A DNA stretch of 64,000 nucleotides, taken from the NCBI RefSeq assembly GCF_013744875.1, contig NZ_CP059399.1:7130001-7194000 (forward strand). The letters are read 5' to 3'. The notes beneath the pieces are model-generated. The model was not told where the DNA came from. It saw only the letters and a program-made list of their open reading frames with translations, and ran no database searches. The stretch comes from Nocardia huaxiensis. GTDB lineage: Bacteria; Actinomycetota; Actinomycetes; Mycobacteriales; Mycobacteriaceae. Below are positions 62,559 to 64,000 of this stretch, piece by piece. The translations under genes were made by a program, and so were the position numbers. Position 1 is the stretch's first letter. Every line of letters begins with the position of its first letter.

Positions 62559-63077
62559 ATGGCTGTCCTGGATATCCCGCAGCGGGCCGCGATCCTGCCC
62601 GTGCCGACGCTGGCGCACACCTACGCGTACGGCTTCGAGGCTGCCCGCACCGGCTGGACCCGCCACAGCGGACGCGTCGGGACCTGGCTGCGCAGCGAAC
62701 ACGCCCTCGCCCAGCTCATTCGCTTCGCACTGGTCGGCGGGCTCAGCAATATCGGCTACCTGATGCTGTTCCTGGCCTTCTACGGCGGCGGCGTGCAGCT
62801 GGCCAATCTGGCCGGGTCGGTCGTGAGCACCGCGCTCGCCAATGAACTGCACCGGCGGCTGACCTTCCACGCGGCCGGCCGGGTCAACTGGTTCACCGCG
62901 CAGATCGAGGGCGGCGGGCTGGCGCTGGCCGGGCTGGCGATCACCTCGGGCGGACTGGCCGTGCTGGGAAATGTGGCTCCCGGACTGACCGATATCGCGC
63001 AGGCGGCGGCCGTGCTGGCCATCACCGCGGCGGTGGGTGCGCTGCGGTTCCTGACGCTGCGGCTGTGGGTGTTCTGA
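62559..63077 (+). CDS. GtrA-family membrane protein
   Basis: A 172-residue protein with four transmembrane helices and the GtrA pattern: LAQLIRFALVGGLSNIGYLM, then ALANELHRRLTFHA with the conserved N-x-x-F/hydrophobic-R region. GtrA proteins are thought to flip polyprenol-linked glucosyl carriers for cell-wall polysaccharides. An N-terminal extension of about 50 residues precedes the first helix. The ATG (MAVLDIPQR) has GGGAAAG upstream; an ATG 12 nt earlier is possible. It is monocistronic between a regulated promoter and a hairpin terminator. Confidence 0.85.
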   Translation: MAVLDIPQRAAILPVPTLAHTYAYGFEAARTGWTRHSGRVGTWLRSEHALAQLIRFALVGGLSNIGYLMLFLAFYGGGVQLANLAGSVVSTALANELHRRLTFHAAGRVNWFTAQIEGGGLALAGLAITSGGLAVLGNVAPGLTDIAQAAAVLAITAAVGALRFLTLRLWVF

Positions 63078-63103
63078 GCCCAACCTTCGAACACGACCTT
63101 TCG

Positions 63104-63134
63104 CCGAAACCTCGCACTTGGTGCGAGGTTTCGG
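63104..63134 (+). terminator. Terminator after the GtrA-like gene
   Basis: A perfect 14-bp stem, CCGAAACCTCGCAC and its complement, with a 3-nt loop, followed by CATTTTCGG. It lies 27 nt after the stop codon. Confidence 0.85.
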
Positions 63135-63212
63135 CATTTTCGGGGAAAGGGGAACCGGGCTCGGAGTGTCGGCGTCCAAGACTGCATCAACCGATCTGAG
63201 AGGGGTTCGGAA

Positions 63213-64000
63213 ATGCGGGGACGGGCATGCCTGGGCGGACGGCAAGCGGTCATGGCCGCGGCGGGCGATGCGGTACGCGCGCAGGACATTTCGGCGGGGA
63301 CGGTCGCACGACGGCACTGTGCGACGCCATCGCGGCGCATCCGGCCGGTGATCGACGGCCAGGACAGTCCCTTCGACAGACACCGGCTGCTGATCGAGGC
63401 GATCCTGCCCGAGATGGCAGGGCAGGCGGTGGTGAGCCATCAGTCGGCGGCCGTGCTGTACGGGACCACGCTGTGGCGGGCTCCGCTGGATCGGGTGTGC
63501 GTGACGCGGAATCGGCGGGGCGGCGGGCGAATTCGGCCGCATACGTGGGTGCAGGGGTCGCCGGTGGACTCGGTGAGCGAGATCGGCGGGTTCCTGGTGA
63601 CGACGCCCGCGCGCACGGTGGTGGATCTGGCATTGACGCTGCCGTTCGACGCGGCGGTGGTGGCCGGGGACTCGCTGGCCGGGACATTCGGGCTGACGCG
63701 TGCGGACCTGGAGCACGAGCTGGGGCTGGCACGGCGCAAGCACGGAATCGCCCAGGCCAAAAGGGTTGTCGCGTTTCTGGACGGGCGCAGTCAGAGCGCC
63801 GGGGAGTCATTGAGCCGGGTGCTGATCCGGCGGCTGGGGCTGCCCGCGCCGCGCTCACAGGGCAATGTCCTCACACCCGATGGCCGTTTCGTGGGGCGCG
63901 TCGACTTCTACTACGAAAACGCCGGTGTGCTTTGCGAATTCGACGGGCGCACGCGATACGGACGGCTGCTGCGCCCCGGGCAGAGCGCGGCCGAGGCCGT
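63213..64000 (+). CDS. AbiEi-like / Vsr-fold actinobacterial protein (3' end beyond window)
   Basis: At least 262 codons. The middle contains AVVSHQSAAVLYGTTLW and VTTPARTVVDLALTL, the AbiEi-antitoxin-like winged region. The end has SQSAGESLSRVLIRRLG then FDGRTRY, the E-x-F-DG-K/R-Y motif of a restriction-endonuclease-like (DUF559/Vsr-type) domain. This two-part architecture is common in Nocardia and Mycobacterium, with no proven role; defence or regulation is speculative. The start ATG has GAGAGGGG upstream; an internal ATG 39 nt on is an alternative. Confidence 0.8.
   Translation, partial: MRGRACLGGRQAVMAAAGDAVRAQDISAGTVARRHCATPSRRIRPVIDGQDSPFDRHRLLIEAILPEMAGQAVVSHQSAAVLYGTTLWRAPLDRVCVTRNRRGGGRIRPHTWVQGSPVDSVSEIGGFLVTTPARTVVDLALTLPFDAAVVAGDSLAGTFGLTRADLEHELGLARRKHGIAQAKRVVAFLDGRSQSAGESLSRVLIRRLGLPAPRSQGNVLTPDGRFVGRVDFYYENAGVLCEFDGRTRYGRLLRPGQSAAEA

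Noticed and set aside
1..64000. CRISPR arrays and tRNA or rRNA genes
   Set aside because: No regularly spaced repeat series and no cloverleaf or rRNA-like stretch was seen in any intergenic region, although a dedicated tRNA scan was not possible.

Overview
This is a high-GC (visibly about two-thirds G+C) actinobacterial chromosome segment, most like Nocardia or a close mycolic-acid-containing relative. The grounds are an actinobacterial septation protein of the SepIVA type, a mycothiol-type isomerase domain, an F420/deazaflavin-type reductase, ESX/WXG100 genes, an XRE/DUF5753-DUF397 pair, and abundant GTG starts. The genus is inferred; there is no 16S rRNA or other marker here, and I saw no tRNA, rRNA or CRISPR array.

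Layout. The right edge holds the housekeeping block sepIVA - DUF177 (yceD) - rpmF - rnc - fpg, reading leftwards. The left edge holds the 5' two-thirds of smc, also reading leftwards. In Mycobacterium tuberculosis these genes form one compact run (Rv2927c to Rv2922c) with osmC and acyP between fpg and smc. Here about 56 kb of accessory genes separates fpg from smc, and the osmC-acyP pair lies inside that stretch in the opposite orientation.

From left to right: smc, a cold-shock gene with a strong terminator, an acyl-adenylate ligase / hydrolase / nitronate monooxygenase operon with a divergent PucR regulator, secreted and membrane proteins, a GH43 protein, and two adjacent acyl-CoA dehydrogenases (10-13 kb). 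Next come an AhpD-like protein between two small membrane proteins, an acyltransferase-SGNH protein, an ArsB/NhaD-type transporter with a CBS protein, and a TetR/NAD(P)-binding pair sharing duplicated operators (13-20 kb). The Kdp potassium system follows in two parts, kdpFABC (21-26 kb) and kdpDE (34-38 kb). Each part has an extra tiny membrane ORF translationally coupled to it. Between the two lie a 1,117-residue HEAT-like protein, a secreted trypsin-like protease and several metabolic genes.

After kdpE come a P450, a BrnTA-like toxin-antitoxin pair, a MarR regulator, and an apparent five-gene operon: osmC, acyP, a lysine-rich-neck membrane protein, a glutathionylspermidine-synthetase-like ATP-grasp enzyme and a DUF350 membrane protein. 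Mixed small enzymes follow, then a complete sulfonate uptake and desulfonation operon (ssuD, ssuC, ssuA, ssuB order; 48.5-52.5 kb).

The most mobile part is 52.6-58.8 kb. It starts with an internally deleted remnant of the fpg 3' end and finishes at the intact fpg. In between are a resolvase-like fragment protein, an XRE/DUF397 pair, and a type VII secretion module (two WXG100 proteins, a 435-residue polymorphic-toxin-like protein and an AT-richer downstream gene that is a candidate immunity protein). The first WXG100 gene is cleanly split by an intact IS3-family element with 28-bp inverted repeats and a 3-bp CTA target duplication. Removing the element restores a 107-residue WKG protein in frame.
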